NCBI RefSeq assembly: GCF_947494555.1
Contig: NZ_CANLVF010000007.1
Location: 248,001-312,000, forward strand
Source of the DNA: an uncultured Roseibium sp.
GTDB taxonomy: Bacteria; Pseudomonadota; Alphaproteobacteria; Rhizobiales; Stappiaceae
Length of the DNA stretch: 64,000 nt
Reading direction: 5' to 3'
The notes under the pieces are model-generated. The model saw only the letters and a program-made list of their open reading frames with translations. It was not told the origin of the DNA and did no database searches. Made by a program: the position numbers and the translations under genes. Below, piece after piece: positions 53,122 to 62,263 of the stretch; the stretch's first letter is position 1, and the number at the start of each line of letters is the position of its first letter.

Positions 53122-55032
53122 CTAACCCCAACCGAGTGTGGCGATCAGCAAGGTCACTCCGAGCAGGAACACGATCGTCGCACCGATGATTTCGATAGAC
53201 CGGTGAATGCGCATGGACATGGGGCTGCCTTCGCCAAACAACCTCACGGCAAGGTCCTTTGCGCCCACTGCAAGTCCGGCAAGAACGGAAACAGTGATGC
53301 CGGTGCCAACCGCCATGGCCAGTGTGGAAGCGATCCCGGCCGCAATCATCCCCTGTGACAAAGCAAAGACCAACACCACCAGCGCACCGGTGCATGGGCG
53401 CAGGCCAACCGCAAAAATGATCGATGCTGCGCGCGCCATGGTGATTTTCCCCTGGACCATGTCAGGGGTTGGTGCATGCGCGTGCCCGCAAGACGTACAG
53501 ATGCCGTCCGGTCCAATATGGTGGTGATGATCGTGATGATGATCGTGGTGATGATGACTATGCGCGTCTGCTCCCGCTAATGCGAGACGATCGCCCGCCA
53601 GTCGACTCGCGATGCTTACAACAAGCGGCCGCGCCGCTTTTTGCCAAAGCAGCCAACCACCGAGGCCGGTAATCAACACATAGGACCCGACCTCAAACCA
53701 GCGGGCGGTATCCTGAATTGCGATGCTGGTCAGGTTGAAGACCACAGCAAGCCCTCCAACCAGAACGATGGCGGTCAGGGCTTGCGCAAAAGCCGAAGCG
53801 AACGACAGCAAGATGCCCTTCTTCAGTGTTTCATCATTGGCAACGACGTAAGACGTGATGATCGCCTTTCCATGGCCCGGCCCGGCGGCGTGAAACACGC
53901 CATAGGCGAAGGACAATCCGATCAGAAGCCAGCCTGCATTTGGATTGCTTCGGAACGCACGAAGGCTGGCGACGAGCTTCTGGTAAAATTCCTTCTGCTT
54001 CACCGCGATCGTGCCGAAAAACTGATCCAGAATTCCGGCCTGGACCGTTGAAGTCGCAGGCGCTTCGATAACGGCAACTTGCGTCGACGCGGCGACTTCC
54101 TGCGCACGCTCGTTCGCACCTTGGGCCGCATCGCCCGGCAAATCCGCCGCGTTCGCCGTCTCGACCGGGCTCCCGCCGGATCCCCCCTGGTCGCTGGACA
54201 GTTCGACTGCGGGAACAGCAAGGGAACTGTCCGCGCTCGCGCAATTGATGATCATCTGGTTGACCTGGGTCGCAGCGGCAGACTGCAGCTCCGGAGGCAA
54301 ATCGCGCTGATCGGGACCGATCTGCGCAAGCGCATAAGCGGTTGCCGCGTCCAGAGGCGGCGGTTCCTTGCGCGTGACCTGGCATGCCCCCGGTGCATTG
54401 ACGGTCCCGACTGCATCGTCTTCCCGGCCGAACCTGAAATCGACATAGTAGGTCGGATCGTAGATATCGAGCGTGATCGGCGCACTGGCATCGGTGCTGT
54501 CCTTCAGCGGTAGCACAAAATGCAACTCCAGCAGGTCGACATCTTCAAGCATCGCCCCGCCATTCAGCTTGATGTCTTCCTCAATGGCCTGAAAATCCTC
54601 CGGCTTCATGACCCAGTAGTCCTCTACCGGGACATTGGTCACTTCCAGCCAGAATTCGGTCGGTGTCGTGAAGTCGAGTTCGACACGCGAATTGTCGCCA
54701 AAGGTGAAATAGCCGAAATCGGCCATGCTCTCCACATTGACCTTCGCAAGCTCCGCGAGCTCCTCCCTTGAATAAATACCGTCCTGGTTTGTGTCGAAAC
54801 CCTGGATCGCAAACGCCGTGAACGCGTCATCGAAGCGGAAGACATGCTTCACGGCAACAGCCTGTCCCTGATCGTCAAAAATCAGCTTCGATCTCGCCTC
54901 CACGAACACATGCGGATGCGCCAGCGCACCGGCGATCATCATGACAAGCAGGATCAGCGCAGCTGTCACGCGCGTTAGGATCGAACATGCGGCCTCCGGC
55001 AGAAAGGAGGAAAAACAACGCAACGGAATCAC
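53122..55032 (-). CDS. Fused DUF1007-NicO nickel/cobalt exporter
   Basis: 636 residues from a GTG. After an export signal (TAALILLVMMIAGALA, near 23-38) comes a DUF1007 domain to about residue 215 (AHPHVFVEARSKLIFDDQG) containing a canonical EF-hand-like loop DTNQDGIYSREE. A polar linker of about 100 residues leads to a NicO/RcnA-type membrane domain from about 350: GYGVFH-like AYGVFHAAGPGHGKAI, a cytoplasmic histidine cluster ([14 protein letters not shown]) and a CTSCGHAH motif. NicO proteins export or import Ni2+/Co2+; DUF1007 is usually a separate neighbouring gene, here joined. The start is less certain than the reading frame. Confidence 0.87.
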   Translation of the reverse strand: MIPLRCFSSFLPEAACSILTRVTAALILLVMMIAGALAHPHVFVEARSKLIFDDQGQAVAVKHVFRFDDAFTAFAIQGFDTNQDGIYSREELAELAKVNVESMADFGYFTFGDNSRVELDFTTPTEFWLEVTNVPVEDYWVMKPEDFQAIEEDIKLNGGAMLEDVDLLELHFVLPLKDSTDASAPITLDIYDPTYYVDFRFGREDDAVGTVNAPGACQVTRKEPPPLDAATAYALAQIGPDQRDLPPELQSAAATQVNQMIINCASADSSLAVPAVELSSDQGGSGGSPVETANAADLPGDAAQGANERAQEVAASTQVAVIEAPATSTVQAGILDQFFGTIAVKQKEFYQKLVASLRAFRSNPNAGWLLIGLSFAYGVFHAAGPGHGKAIITSYVVANDETLKKGILLSFASAFAQALTAIVLVGGLAVVFNLTSIAIQDTARWFEVGSYVLITGLGGWLLWQKAARPLVVSIASRLAGDRLALAGADAHSHHHHDHHHDHHHHIGPDGICTSCGHAHAPTPDMVQGKITMARAASIIFAVGLRPCTGALVVLVFALSQGMIAAGIASTLAMAVGTGITVSVLAGLAVGAKDLAVRLFGEGSPMSMRIHRSIEIIGATIVFLLGVTLLIATLGWG

Positions 55033-55274
55033 CTGCTTCTAGGGCTGTTCCAAGGTTAAATGACATTCAATGGCCTCTGTGACCAGAGAAGACGGCAGCA
55101 TCATGGCTGAACATCATCTTGCGCCGCAAAATGCCCGGGGGACATTTTTGACGTTTTTTTCAAGAAACAGGAATGTCTGTTCTCACTTAGCTTCATCAAG
55201 CGGGAAAAAAGAGACTAAATTCTTCAAAAAGAAACTAAATTATTTGTACTGACAATAACCTGACAGAGCCAACC

Positions 55275-56351
55275 ATGAATGCCTTGCACACATCTGTTCA
55301 CCACAGTGCCGTTTTCGACCACCCGGAGATGGGCGAACATGAGAATGTCGTTTTCGCCAAAGACAAAGAAAGTGGATTGAATGCCATCATTGCCGTTCAC
55401 GACACCACTCTGGGGCCGGCACTTGGCGGCTGCCGTGTCTGGCCCTACGAAAATCCGGCGGATGCGCTGACAGATGCCTTACGCCTCTCCAGGGGAATGA
55501 CCTACAAAAACGCTTTGGCGGGTCTCGATCTTGGCGGCGGCAAGGCGGTCATAATGGCATGCCCGCGCAAGGACAAGTCCGCCGAGATGATGGAAGCGTT
55601 CGGCCGTCACGTCGAGAGACTTTCGGGCACCTATATTACGGCAGAGGATGTGGGTGTATCACCGGACGACATGGAGGCGGTCGCCCGGCACACGGATCAT
55701 GTGCGCGGAACAAGCTCCACCGGGCTTGGAGATCCGTCACCCTATACCGCTCTTGGTGTTTTCGAAGGCATCAAGGCCTCGGCGCATCATGTCTTCGGCA
55801 CGAGCGACCTTGAAGGCAAAACCGTGTCCGTACAAGGTCTGGGTCATGTGGGTTTTGATGTTGCCCGGCAGTTGCACGAGGCCGGGGCGCAGCTCATTGT
55901 TTCCGACATACACAGTCCGGCGGTCGTTCGCGCTCTCGATGAGTTCGGCGCGACTGCAGTCGATGCCTCTGAAGCGCATCTTGCAGCCGCTGACATTTTC
56001 GTCCCCTGCGCACTCGGGGCCGGACTGAACGCGCGCACGATCCCCCAGATCCAGGCTCGTGTCGTTGCCGGCGCCGCAAACAATCAGCTTCAGACACCGG
56101 CAGACGGCACGGCCCTCAAGCGGCGTGGAATTCTCTACGCACCCGATTACGCGATCAATGCCGGTGGCGTGATCTCCATCGCTTTGGCGCAACCGGGTGG
56201 CAGCGATACCCGTGTCCGGGAAAAGACGCTGGCAATCGGCGAAACGCTGACGCTTATCTTTGAAAGGGCTTCCAGGGAAGGAACAACCCCGGAGGCAATT
56301 GCCGACAAAATCGCCGAAGAACGCCTGGCAAAATCGGGCCAAACCAACTGA
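55275..56351 (+). CDS. Leucine/phenylalanine-type amino-acid dehydrogenase
   Basis: 358-residue NAD-dependent Glu/Leu/Phe/Val dehydrogenase that reversibly deaminates a branched or aromatic amino acid to its 2-oxoacid. Catalytic lysines in RGMTYKNALAGLDLGGGKAV (Lys78 and Lys90), the GGCRVWPY substrate loop, and the Rossmann motif GLGHVGFDVARQL near 193 are present. Length fits leucine dehydrogenase rather than the 450 of glutamate dehydrogenase. Single gene closed by the terminator at 56372. Confidence 0.93.
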   Translation: MNALHTSVHHSAVFDHPEMGEHENVVFAKDKESGLNAIIAVHDTTLGPALGGCRVWPYENPADALTDALRLSRGMTYKNALAGLDLGGGKAVIMACPRKDKSAEMMEAFGRHVERLSGTYITAEDVGVSPDDMEAVARHTDHVRGTSSTGLGDPSPYTALGVFEGIKASAHHVFGTSDLEGKTVSVQGLGHVGFDVARQLHEAGAQLIVSDIHSPAVVRALDEFGATAVDASEAHLAAADIFVPCALGAGLNARTIPQIQARVVAGAANNQLQTPADGTALKRRGILYAPDYAINAGGVISIALAQPGGSDTRVREKTLAIGETLTLIFERASREGTTPEAIADKIAEERLAKSGQTN

Positions 56352-56371
56352 ACGACCGCGATATTCAAGAG

Positions 56372-56398
56372 CGGCAACGCTTCAAATCAGCGTTGCCG
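56372..56398. terminator. Bidirectional hairpin terminator
   Basis: Perfect 10-bp stem CGGCAACGCT / AGCGTTGCCG with a 7-nt loop between the convergent dehydrogenase and TetR genes, flanked by TCTTAAG on the plus strand. It can serve both transcripts. Confidence 0.65.
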
Positions 56399-56424
56399 TC
56401 TTAAGCTTTGGATAGATCGGGATT

Positions 56425-56964
56425 TCAGGAATAACGGCTTTCGCTCGCCGCCTTGAACATCAACCGCACCTGCTTCTTGGCATCGTCGACTGCCGTCTCG
56501 TCCATTTCGGCGTAGCAGGCGGTAACACCTTCATGAAGCAGATAGAGCGTTGAAGCGAATTGTTCCTGTCCGCTCAAGACGCCGAAAAACTCCAGAAGCT
56601 CACCCTTGTGCCGGTTCACCGTCGCTTTGATCTCGGTGCTGTCCGGGTTTGCAGCAAGGGCCTGGCGGAAGAAACACTCTTTGCCCTGCGTCACTCTCAT
56701 CCAGCCGCCGAGCTTATCGAAGAGCTGCTCCGCCGCGGCCAAACCCGGTTCCGTAACGCCTTCGCGCACATATTTCAGATACCTTTGATGCCTGTATTCC
56801 AATGCACCGAGGATCATCGCCTCACGTGAAGGGAAATGGCGGTAGAGCGTGCGCATGCTGACGCCGACGCCGGCACGCAGTTCCGGGACACTCGGCTCTG
56901 CAAATCCTCGGCTCCAGAACACCTGCTCCAGGCCGGCGGCTATTTGTTTCTGTGCGTCATTCAT
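56425..56964 (-). CDS. TetR-family regulator
   Basis: 179 residues: N-terminal helix-turn-helix VPELRAGVGVSMRTLYRHFPSREAM (the VSMRTLYRHF recognition helix near residues 33-42) and a helical ligand domain. The start at 56964 is chosen because the helix begins there; the frame runs to 57027 with ATG codons lacking ribosome sites. The palindrome ATGTATACAT at 56980-56989, just upstream, may be its operator. Target genes unknown. Confidence 0.87.
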   Translation of the reverse strand: MNDAQKQIAAGLEQVFWSRGFAEPSVPELRAGVGVSMRTLYRHFPSREAMILGALEYRHQRYLKYVREGVTEPGLAAAEQLFDKLGGWMRVTQGKECFFRQALAANPDSTEIKATVNRHKGELLEFFGVLSGQEQFASTLYLLHEGVTACYAEMDETAVDDAKKQVRLMFKAASESRYS

Positions 56965-56979
56965 CGCTTCACACTGGTA

Positions 56980-56989
56980 TGTATACATT
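56980..56989. promoter_or_regulatory. Palindrome upstream of TetR gene
   Basis: ATGTATACAT, perfect 10 bp, 16 bp ahead of the chosen TetR start. Possible autoregulatory operator; short palindromes of this AT-rich kind also occur by chance. Confidence 0.3.
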
Positions 56990-57114
56990 AAATTTGCAAC
57001 AAAAATATCAGTGCCATCTTCCGGCATCTGCGGAAAATATAAGCATTGGTGAACGCAATGAAAGACAGAAGCCTCTTAAAGCTCAATCACCCCTGACGCG
57101 TAACGTCCGAATTG

Positions 57115-58011
57115 CTAGTTGGCCGGGTTCTTGGCTGTCCATTCAACAAGAAAATCCACAAGCGCGCGAACCTTTGCACTCAGGTGACGCCGGTGCGGAT
57201 AAACCGCGTAAATACCGCGCATCGGCTCCTCGAATGTCTCCAAAAGAGGCACCAGAGCGCCGGTCTTTACGTCGTCGGCAACGAAAAAAAGCGGTGTTCG
57301 CAAGAAGCCCAGATGTGCCAGAGCTGCTTCGCGCGCGGCCGCAGCGCTGTTGACCTCGAGAGGTCCTTTGACCGCCACCGAAAGCCGCTCACCTTCGGAT
57401 TGAAACGCCCAATTCTGCTTGAAACGATAATTTGTATCGATAATGCAGGGCCGCGTTGAAAGATCCGCCGGCACATTCGGCGCACCATGGCGCTCGATGA
57501 CTTCGGATGTTGCGCACACAATGGTGCGAAACGGCGCGATCTTGCGCGCGATCAGACTGGAATCTTCCAGCTGCGTTACCCGGACCGCAAGGTCGAATCC
57601 TTCCTCGACAAGATCAACGAAACGATCTTCCAGGCGCAAATCCAGATTGATATCGGGATATCGCGTCAGGAAATGCATCATCGCCTTGTTCAGCATGTCG
57701 TCTCCCATCGACCGCGGCGCGGAGACACGCAAACGGCCGCGCACTTCCTGGTGGGATGACTGGACCGACGCCTGAAGATCATCGATCCGCTGCAGGATTT
57801 CGGCAGCCTCCTTGTAATATGCCTCGCCAACCTCCGTCAGGGAGACCTGGCGTGTGGTGCGGTTGAGCAGACGCACGCCAAGTTCGTCTTCCAGTTCACC
57901 GACATATTTTGAAACCAGAGCCTTGGACCGGCCCATTTCCCGCGCAGCAGCAGAAAATCCGTTGGAATCGACCACTTGAATAAAACAGCGCATGCGCGTG
58001 ATTGCGTCCAT
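57115..58011 (-). CDS. LysR-family regulator
   Basis: 298 residues. Winged helix at residues 1-60 (MDAITRMRCFIQVVDSNGFS, AAREMGRSKALVSKYVGELE) and a periplasmic-binding-protein-like effector domain. The absence of an obvious adjacent target is typical of the AaeR/PtxR-like branch; the reversed CACATCA/TGATGTG repeat upstream may be its site. Confidence 0.92.
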   Translation of the reverse strand: MDAITRMRCFIQVVDSNGFSAAAREMGRSKALVSKYVGELEDELGVRLLNRTTRQVSLTEVGEAYYKEAAEILQRIDDLQASVQSSHQEVRGRLRVSAPRSMGDDMLNKAMMHFLTRYPDINLDLRLEDRFVDLVEEGFDLAVRVTQLEDSSLIARKIAPFRTIVCATSEVIERHGAPNVPADLSTRPCIIDTNYRFKQNWAFQSEGERLSVAVKGPLEVNSAAAAREAALAHLGFLRTPLFFVADDVKTGALVPLLETFEEPMRGIYAVYPHRRHLSAKVRALVDFLVEWTAKNPAN

Positions 58012-58031
58012 CCGGCTCCCTTTCCGCTTTG

Positions 58032-58065
58032 CACATCATTCAACCTGATTACATGATTTGATGTG
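58032..58065. promoter_or_regulatory. Inverted repeat upstream of LysR gene
   Basis: CACATCA at 58032-58038 and TGATGTG at 58059-58065, perfect 7-bp arms, 20-bp spacer, starting 21 bp from the LysR start codon. Candidate autoregulatory site. Confidence 0.35.
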
Positions 58066-58110
58066 AGGCGGTCAAAGAAGACGGCGGAATGCAAACACCG
58101 CCGCACCGCA

Positions 58111-58611
58111 CTAGGTCTTCGCACGCAAAGGCCGCAAGAAAAGACGCAGGAATCCAAGCAACCCGCTGAAAAGAATGAGCCCGGCCAGGGCACCGGCCCC
58201 TGCACTGGCAAGGCCCGCGATGGTGACCGGAATGGCCGGCTCGTAATCTTCGGCGGTGGCCTGAGCCAGTTGCCGGTCGAATCCGTGCGCGAACACAAAC
58301 AGACGTTCCAGCGGACCCGCCGTCTCAAGCTCTTCCTGCTGCTGTTTCAAACGTCCAAGGCGCGTATCGGCAACAGCCATGCTGTCGCCACGCGCTTGGA
58401 TGAAGGGGTCGTCCGACGCTTTCTGGCGGGCAATCGCCTCCGTGACAGACATGCCATAGGCCGCGGCATCCCGTCGGAAGTCGGCGAGAATTTCCTCAAG
58501 CGCATCGATCGCCCCGCCCATGCGCTGACGATATTGCTGCGAGAATTCCGGAAGCTGCGACGTGGCCGTACCGCTCGTCAGCATGACTATGAACATCAAG
58601 ATCCGAACCAT
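58111..58611 (-). CDS. DUF2937 membrane protein
   Basis: 166 residues: N-terminal hydrophobic signal or anchor (RILMFIVMLTSGTATSQL), a helical middle with FSQQYRQRMGGAIDALEEIL typical of DUF2937, and a C-terminal membrane segment (GLASAGAGALAGLILFSGLLG). Function unknown. It ends a minus-strand group with the WD40 and CobW genes (32 bp after the WD40 stop). Confidence 0.78.
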   Translation of the reverse strand: MVRILMFIVMLTSGTATSQLPEFSQQYRQRMGGAIDALEEILADFRRDAAAYGMSVTEAIARQKASDDPFIQARGDSMAVADTRLGRLKQQQEELETAGPLERLFVFAHGFDRQLAQATAEDYEPAIPVTIAGLASAGAGALAGLILFSGLLGFLRLFLRPLRAKT

Positions 58612-58642
58612 GAATATCTCCCGGCCACGGCGTGTTCAGCCG

Positions 58643-59620
58643 TCATTCCTGCAGGCTGACGATCCCTGCTTCTCCCGCTTCCGACCCGAAGGCCAGGCGC
58701 ATGCCGTCACTGTCCCAGTCCAGCGAAGAAACAGGCCCTTTCCCCGGACGGCGGAGCGGGACTTCGGCTTTGTCTTCGAAGCGGCACATCACGATCGACC
58801 CATCCTGATATCCCACTGCAGCCACGTCCTCCTTCGGATGACAGGCAACGCTTGTGACGAGAATATCGGGGCGACCTCCAAGCTGAAGCGGCGTCTGACC
58901 CATCGGACCGGTCTTGCCATAATACGGCCAGAGAATGGCAGCGTTCGCACCCGATGTTGCAAGATAGCGTCCCTTGGCGGACCAACTGAGTGATTTCACT
59001 TTCGCCGGATAGCCGCTCATGCGCATGTCCTGGCTGTCGGAAAGCCGCCAGCCATGAAGAGCATTTTCCTGCATCGCTGTAACAAGATATTTGCCGTCTG
59101 GTGAAAAACTGACGCCAAGATGTGCACCGGCCCAGCTCAATTCAGATGGAGCGCCATCTGTTCCAGGCCACCACAATGTGGCTCCGTTGTAGCGGGATAC
59201 GGCGAGGCGAAGCCCCTTTGGCGCAAAGGCCAGGCCACCTACTGCGCGTTCGTGCTGAAATTCCTTTGTGCGCCTATCACCCAGATGAACCCACGCCGTG
59301 CGGCCGCTCGCAAAGGCAACCGCTCCTGAGGGTCCGGCTGCAATCAGGTCGATCCACTTGCGAGGGCGCTCGGCGACCAACTCGAAAGACCCGTCGGCAG
59401 AACATCGGTAAATGCAACCATCGTCGCCCGATGTAATCAGACCGGCGCCCTCATTCATCGGTTCGGCCGCCAGGAGGCCGTCCTTATGCGGCCGAAGCAC
59501 CTGTATGCCCTGGTCGGAAAGCGTGATGTCTCCTTCACCTGTCGCGAAATAGGCGCAGCTTTTCAAGAAACCTGCGCGGACGACAAATCCTTTTACATCC
59601 ACGTTAGCTATTGTTGGCAC
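58643..59620 (-). CDS. WD40-repeat beta-propeller protein
   Basis: 325 residues with about six or seven degenerate WD repeats: AVGGLAFAPKGLRLAVSRYN, LGVSFSPDGKYLVTAMQ, SLSWSAKGRYLATSG, SVACHPKEDVAAVGYQDGSI, SSLDWDSDGMRLAFGS. No signal peptide, so cytoplasmic. It lies 13 bp after the CobW-type gene; COG0523 metallochaperone genes are often next to a WD40 gene in alphaproteobacteria, which suggests a role in metal, probably zinc, homeostasis. Confidence 0.88.
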   Translation of the reverse strand: MPTIANVDVKGFVVRAGFLKSCAYFATGEGDITLSDQGIQVLRPHKDGLLAAEPMNEGAGLITSGDDGCIYRCSADGSFELVAERPRKWIDLIAAGPSGAVAFASGRTAWVHLGDRRTKEFQHERAVGGLAFAPKGLRLAVSRYNGATLWWPGTDGAPSELSWAGAHLGVSFSPDGKYLVTAMQENALHGWRLSDSQDMRMSGYPAKVKSLSWSAKGRYLATSGANAAILWPYYGKTGPMGQTPLQLGGRPDILVTSVACHPKEDVAAVGYQDGSIVMCRFEDKAEVPLRRPGKGPVSSLDWDSDGMRLAFGSEAGEAGIVSLQE

Positions 59621-59633
59621 TGTGTCGTCCTTG

Positions 59634-60692
59634 TTAGGCGGCGCAGGCCTGGAAACTCTGTTTCAGAACGTCCCAGTTAAGGTCCCGCCCGATGAACACA
59701 AGCCGGCTCTCGCGGGGTTCGTCGCCTTTCCAGTCGCGCTGATGGTCGCCTTCAACGATCATGTGAACACCCTGGATCACATAGCGCTGGGGATCGTCCT
59801 TGAATGCCAGAATGCCCTTCAATCGCAGAATATTGGGCCCCTGTACCTGCGTGACCTGATTGATCCATTTGAAGAACATGTCCGGGTTCAGGTCGCCGGC
59901 AGTCAACGAAATGCTTTTTACCGAGTGTGGAGCGTCATCGTGGTGATGGTGATCATGATGATGATGATCATGGTGATGGCCGTGCTCGTCGTGATCGCAG
60001 TCCGGTCCGCATTCATGTTCATGGTGGCCATGTTCCAGAAAGTGCGGGTCGAGCGAAAGAATACGGTCCAGATCGAATGCGCCCCGATCCAGGACCTTGG
60101 CGATCTCCACCCCGCAACGTTCGCTCCGATGCATGACCGCGTAGGGGTTGATCGACCTGATGCGCGTTTCTACGCCTGCCAGTTCATCTGGTGTCACGAG
60201 ATCGGTCTTGTTGATCAGGATAACGTCGGCAAAAGCAACCTGATCCTCCGCTTCTTCGGTGTCTTCCAGACGCTGCAGGACATGGCGCGCGTCAACCACG
60301 GCAACCACCGCATCAAGGCGCGCGGCCGCTCTGACATCGTCATCCATGAAAAAAGTCTGTGCCACGGGTGCTGGATCGGCAACGCCGGTCGTTTCCACGA
60401 CAATGGCGTCGAAGGCTCCCCTGCGTTTCATCAGGTTCTGGACGGTTCGGATCAGGTCGCCGCGCACGGTGCAGCAGATGCAACCGTTGTTCATTTCAAA
60501 GATTTCTTCGTCCGATTCAACGAGGAGATCGTTGTCGATACCCACCTCGCCGAATTCGTTGACGATGACGGCGTACCGCTGTCCATGGTTTTCCGTGAGG
60601 ATACGGTTCAGCAGAGTGGTTTTGCCGGCACCGAGATATCCGGTCAGGACCGTGACCGGAATCTGTGCCTGGGCGTCCTGGGTCGCAGACAT
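59634..60692 (-). CDS. CobW/COG0523-family metal GTPase
   Basis: 352-residue G3E GTPase metallochaperone. Walker A GYLGAGKT at 18-25, the metal site [11 protein letters not shown] (Cys71, Cys73, Cys74), [13 protein letters not shown], and NKTDLV are seen, plus a histidine-rich stretch ([18 protein letters not shown], roughly 215-250) and a CobW_C domain. Such proteins load Zn, Co or Ni into client proteins, most often under zinc limitation. The start at 60692 is preceded by AGGAAG; the frame reaches 60848 without support. Followed by the WD40 gene. Confidence 0.93.
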   Translation of the reverse strand: MSATQDAQAQIPVTVLTGYLGAGKTTLLNRILTENHGQRYAVIVNEFGEVGIDNDLLVESDEEIFEMNNGCICCTVRGDLIRTVQNLMKRRGAFDAIVVETTGVADPAPVAQTFFMDDDVRAAARLDAVVAVVDARHVLQRLEDTEEAEDQVAFADVILINKTDLVTPDELAGVETRIRSINPYAVMHRSERCGVEIAKVLDRGAFDLDRILSLDPHFLEHGHHEHECGPDCDHDEHGHHHDHHHHDHHHHDDAPHSVKSISLTAGDLNPDMFFKWINQVTQVQGPNILRLKGILAFKDDPQRYVIQGVHMIVEGDHQRDWKGDEPRESRLVFIGRDLNWDVLKQSFQACAA

Positions 60693-60926
60693 TGCGCAAC
60701 TTCCTGGCTTTGTTGATGTGTCGATCACCTGCGTGAGGGCAGGCTGTGTTGCCGCGTATATAATCACAAACCCGGCGGTTTGGGAGAGAGACGGGAAATT
60801 TTCCTGTGACGGCCCAAATTCAATCAGGACAACTGAGAACTGCTTCAATGCTATCCGGTCTTTTCAGGCCGCGCACTCGCACGGTAACGTGTCGCAAATT
60901 TGCCGACAAAAGAAAGAGAGCAACCG

Positions 60927-62096
60927 ATGTTGAAAACGATCAGCGGGTTCGACCGCATCGGCGAGGAAAATGCCTTCGCCGTTCTCGCCCGAGCCACCGA
61001 ACTTGCAGGTCAGGGGCGTGACATCATCAACCTCGGTATTGGTCAGCCGGATTTCCGTACGCCCGACCATATTGTCGAAGCCGCGATCAAGGCACTTCGC
61101 GACGGTCATCACGGTTACACACCGGCGACCGGAATTGCTCCGCTCAGAGAAGCGGTCGCCGCCGATTTGGCGAAACGGCATGGTGTTGAAACAGATCCTG
61201 GCAATGTCCTGATCGTTCCGGGTGGCAAGGTGACCATGTTCATGGCCATCTTGATGTTCGGCGAACCCGGTACCGAAATCCTCTATCCGGACCCTGGATT
61301 TCCCATCTACCGATCGATGATCGAATTTACCGGCGCCAGGCCCGTGCCTGTTCCAATCCGGGAGGAAAACGACTTCGCCTTTTCGGCCGAGGAAACCCTT
61401 TCGTTGCTGAACGAGAAAACACGATTGCTGATCCTCAATTCTCCCGCGAACCCGACAGGCGGCGTCACGCCGGGTTCTGAAATCGAGGCGCTCGTCAAGG
61501 GATTGGAAGGTCATCCGCACGTCGCTGTCCTATCCGACGAGATCTATTCACAGATGACCTATGACGGCATGGAGCATGTTTCGCTCCTGAAATACGACTC
61601 GATCCGGGACAGGCTTATCCTTCTGGACGGTTGGTCCAAGACCTACGCAATGACCGGTTGGCGTATGGGCTTCTCCCTTTGGCCGGATGCTCTTGCCGAC
61701 AAGGCGCGCAAGCTCGCGGTCAATGCCTGGTCATGCGTTAACGCGCCGGCGCAATTTGCGGGCCTTGCAGCGCTGACCGGACCGCAGGACGCAGTTCGCG
61801 ACATGGTGGCGGAGTTCGACGGCAGGCGGAAAGTGATCGTCGAGGGACTAAACAGGCTGCCCGGCGTCTCCTGCAGGACACCACTGGGGGCGTTCTACGC
61901 CTTCCCGAACATCGCCGGCACGGGGTGGAAAGCCAAAAAACTCGCGTCGGCCTTGCTGGAGGAGGCAGGCGTTGCAACCATTGGTGGGCCAGACTTCGGA
62001 ATACTAGGTGAAGGATACATACGCCTTTCTTATGCGAACTCCACAGAAAACATCAAGATCGCACTTGCCCGCATAGAAAAATTCCTCGAACAGTGA
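60927..62096 (+). CDS. Class I PLP-dependent aminotransferase
   Basis: 389-residue fold-type I aminotransferase. NLGIGQPDFRTPDHIVEA near 33-50, NSPANPTGG, LSDEIYSQM and the PLP lysine in GWSKTYAMTGWRMG near 235-248 are all visible. Similar to alanine/aspartate-type aminotransferases of the AspC/Aat branch; donor not predicted. The ATG at 60927 has a purine-rich AGAGAG upstream; an extra in-frame start at 60900 is less likely. Confidence 0.93.
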   Translation: MLKTISGFDRIGEENAFAVLARATELAGQGRDIINLGIGQPDFRTPDHIVEAAIKALRDGHHGYTPATGIAPLREAVAADLAKRHGVETDPGNVLIVPGGKVTMFMAILMFGEPGTEILYPDPGFPIYRSMIEFTGARPVPVPIREENDFAFSAEETLSLLNEKTRLLILNSPANPTGGVTPGSEIEALVKGLEGHPHVAVLSDEIYSQMTYDGMEHVSLLKYDSIRDRLILLDGWSKTYAMTGWRMGFSLWPDALADKARKLAVNAWSCVNAPAQFAGLAALTGPQDAVRDMVAEFDGRRKVIVEGLNRLPGVSCRTPLGAFYAFPNIAGTGWKAKKLASALLEEAGVATIGGPDFGILGEGYIRLSYANSTENIKIALARIEKFLEQ

Positions 62097-62145
62097 GCCG
62101 TATTTTTTAAGTTACTGATCCAGCCTGGTCAGCAGCGCTGAGATG

Positions 62146-62178
62146 AGCTTATGAAAATCTCTTTGACGATCATAAGCT
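62146..62178. promoter_or_regulatory. Inverted repeat upstream of the PAS-GGDEF gene
   Basis: AGCTTATGA (62146-62154) and TCATAAGCT (62170-62178), perfect 9-bp arms with a 15-bp spacer, 86-118 bp ahead of the start codon. It may be an operator or a weak end for the aminotransferase transcript. Confidence 0.4.
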
Positions 62179-62263
62179 TACCTTACGTATCTGTTTTTTA
62201 AACATTTCTTGTTTTCATTTGCACTCGAGCGAAAACCGTTGATGCAATGACGGGAGGAAATTG

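Noticed and set aside
53521-53571. Histidine-codon repeat that looks like a simple-sequence or CRISPR-like repeat
   Set aside because: It encodes the metal-binding histidine cluster of the NicO protein; no spacers or regular repeats. The same applies to the run near 59935-59995 in the CobW gene.
59622-60716. Plus-strand frame of 364 codons over the CobW gene
   Set aside because: Its [13 protein letters not shown] run is simply the antisense of the His-rich codons of the GTPase.
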